DNA of 13,796 bases from JAFDZW01 sp038229915. Its GTDB lineage: Bacteria; Bacteroidota; Ignavibacteria; Palsa-1295. The stretch is from NCBI GenBank assembly GCA_038229915.1, contig JBBRNY010000063.1:1-13796 (forward strand). The letters are read 5' to 3'. Numbering within the stretch: position 1 is the first letter of the stretch; each line of letters starts with the position of its first letter. The position numbers were made by a program, and so were the translations under genes. The notes below the pieces were generated by a model that saw only the letters and a program-made list of their open reading frames with translations, was not told the DNA's origin and searched no databases. Shown here piece by piece: positions 12,344 through 13,796 of the stretch.

Positions 12344-13796
12344 TTATTGTACTATCAATTCTCTCGTGATCCTTGTCGAGCCGAGATCAAGTACTAATGT
12401 GTAACTTCCTGCACTCAATGTTTTCGGAAGCTGCCATTGATAGTTCAACGTTTGCGCGACTATTGTCCCTGTGTAGAGTGACACAGCTTTCTTTCCGAGC
12501 TTGTCATAGAGTGAAGCAGTGATATTTTTTCCGGCAAAATTCTTCAAGCCATCGAGTGTGATATTCACCATAGCTGAGGTAGGGTTTGGTGTGATCGAAA
12601 GTGAAACACCGTTTGGAAGTGGTGAGTTATGAACTCCAAGCCCTTGCACGTTTGCGCCTAAACCGATCTCTACCGAGTCTTGTGATAGGTCGTTCGAGAT
12701 GACACGAATCACAGCATCTTTCAAACCATCTGATGCAGGCTTAAATCGGATGCTGATCATTTTCATTTGACCCGGATCGACGGTGAACGGTGTGACCGAA
12801 GAGGTGATCGTAAACTCATTTACATTGGGACCGGCAAGATAGACACGCTTGACTTGAAGCGGAGCGTCGCCAATGTTATTGACAAGTTGAAAGGTTGTAT
12901 CGCGAGTTGCGGAGTCACTAATACTTCCAAAATCAATATTGATGTTGTCAAAACTTGCAAGTGGCTGAACGCCTTTGCCGATCAACGGTATAGCAGTATT
13001 GCCACCTGTAGCGTTGTGGAATATTTTAAGAGTTGCTGTGATATCGCCGCCATTCTTTGGAGTAAAACTTACGGTAATATTTTGTGTTGCTCCGGCAGCA
13101 ATGGTCAAGGGAAATTTCGGTAAGTTCTTGAGCGAAAAATTTGTATCGACATCATCTTCGATCGAAATTCCGAATATTTTCAATGGAGTGGTACCCGGAT
13201 TTTTGATGATAGCCGTCAGAAGAGAGTCTTTCTTCTCGAATATCATCAGATCGTGAAAATTAACGGTATCAAACTTTACTTGTATCTGTGCGAGTGATTG
13301 CAAACACGGCGCAACTTGAATTCTGGCTTTGAGTGTATCTTGCACTCGCGCACCAAAGGTAAATGGGCGGTTATTGCAATAGCTCATGATCGTCCCTGTC
13401 ACTTGTTGTGGTGTCCATGAACAGCCGCCTTCGGCATTGACGCAATGATCGATTCCACTCGGGGGGTATGCTGCGCAATCGTGCGTGTGAAATGAGCCAA
13501 CATTATGTCCGAGTTCGTGACCGGTGACTAATCTATCGATCGCCAGTGTTCCGGGTGCAGGAGAAATATTCGACACTCCATAGCCGTGACCTTTGTCGCA
13601 CATCACATCAACCCAAGCAAGACCTTGCGCACCGCCGCCGCCAAGACGGCGTGAAGCAAGATGCGCCATTGTCCGAGAAATGCTTCCGTTATTTGCTGCC
13701 CAATAATTTGTAAATGAATTTAAAAGTGCATTGAGGTCGCCGCCGGTGTACGGATCTGAAGTTGTAAAAACTTTTACCGTTCCGAGTTGCATTGCC
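12344..13796 (-). CDS. Secreted M12-type zinc metallopeptidase with T9SS sorting domain (5' truncated)
   Basis: The frame stays open to the window edge, so the signal peptide and pro-region are missing; the Met codon at 13790-13792 is internal. The visible 480-odd residues begin inside a reprolysin-like catalytic domain. The zinc motif H-E-L-G-H-N-V-G-S-F-H-T-H-D (codons 13478-13519) fits H-E-x2-H-x2-G-x2-H-x2-D, and the Met-turn is G-T-I-M-S-Y-C (Met codon 13385-13387). Two Ig-like repeats of the ASPM/SPD-2/Hydin type follow (about residues 170-270 and 275-385 counted from that Met), and the last 85 or so residues are a T9SS type A sorting domain (I-T-P-N-P-T near its start, G-S-Y-T-L-V-L and R-E-L-I-V-Q at the end). 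It should be exported and cleave extracellular proteins or peptides. It converges on pnp across a shared terminator. Confidence 0.93.
   Translation of the reverse strand, partial: AMQLGTVKVFTTSDPYTGGDLNALLNSFTNYWAANNGSISRTMAHLASRRLGGGGAQGLAWVDVMCDKGHGYGVSNISPAPGTLAIDRLVTGHELGHNVGSFHTHDCAAYPPSGIDHCVNAEGGCSWTPQQVTGTIMSYCNNRPFTFGARVQDTLKARIQVAPCLQSLAQIQVKFDTVNFHDLMIFEKKDSLLTAIIKNPGTTPLKIFGISIEDDVDTNFSLKNLPKFPLTIAAGATQNITVSFTPKNGGDITATLKIFHNATGGNTAIPLIGKGVQPLASFDNINIDFGSISDSATRDTTFQLVNNIGDAPLQVKRVYLAGPNVNEFTITSSVTPFTVDPGQMKMISIRFKPASDGLKDAVIRVISNDLSQDSVEIGLGANVQGLGVHNSPLPNGVSLSITPNPTSAMVNITLDGLKNFAGKNITASLYDKLGKKAVSLYTGTIVAQTLNYQWQLPKTLSAGSYTLVLDLGSTRITRELIVQ

Noticed and set aside
12767..13256. 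Plus-strand open frames inside the protease gene
   Set aside because: The minus strand encodes a coherent metzincin with Ig-like repeats and a sorting domain; the plus-strand frames have no domain and no leader.
1..13796. CRISPR array, tRNA, rRNA, integrase, attachment site or prophage
   Set aside because: No regularly spaced direct repeats, cloverleaf, rRNA segment or recombinase motif was seen anywhere in the window.

Overview
The window looks like an ordinary chromosomal segment from a bacterium of the Fibrobacterota-Chlorobiota-Bacteroidota (FCB) group. Two things point there. Two different proteins end in a C-terminal sorting domain of the type IX secretion system (T9SS). Genes that do not overlap a predecessor start after A/T-rich leaders with no clear Shine-Dalgarno sequence. 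The GC content is middling, which would suit Ignavibacteria or Kapabacteria-like lineages as well as Bacteroidota proper, but the sequence alone does not settle the phylum.

Layout. 1-183 is the 3' end of a T9SS cargo gene. 184-443 is intergenic and holds a pair of opposed GTAG-headed hairpins (REP-like). 444-3655 is a compact plus-strand cluster: DAHP synthase (aroF), a CoA-binding protein, 16S rRNA m3U1498 methyltransferase (rsmE) and a membrane PAP2-family protein. An Opp/Dpp-type ABC ATPase follows at 3725-4735, behind an operator-like palindrome. A third GTAG-headed hairpin separates it from the cluster at 4840-9354: pgsA, ftsY, mutL and a GH88/GH105-like glycoside hydrolase. rpsO (9482-9751, with a strong terminator) and pnp (10028-12259) follow. 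A bidirectional terminator then separates pnp from a convergent minus-strand gene, cut by the window end, for a secreted metzincin protease with Ig-like repeats and a T9SS tail.

How the genes work together. Most are housekeeping genes: aromatic amino acid entry (AroF), ribosome modification and assembly (RsmE, S15), mRNA turnover (PNPase), phospholipid synthesis and membrane targeting (PgsA, FtsY) and mismatch repair (MutL). Five of the gene junctions are one-base TAATG stop/start overlaps, suggesting translational coupling. The two outer genes encode secreted proteins.

I did not find a convincing new multi-gene system. The observations most worth following are small: the GTAG-headed hairpins, which imply a REP/RAYT-type repeat family; a 15-bp palindrome before the ABC gene; a hairpin plus a ten-codon reading frame running into the pnp start; a PAP2 protein lacking both conserved phosphate-binding arginines; and a cytoplasmic GH105-like enzyme translationally coupled to mutL.
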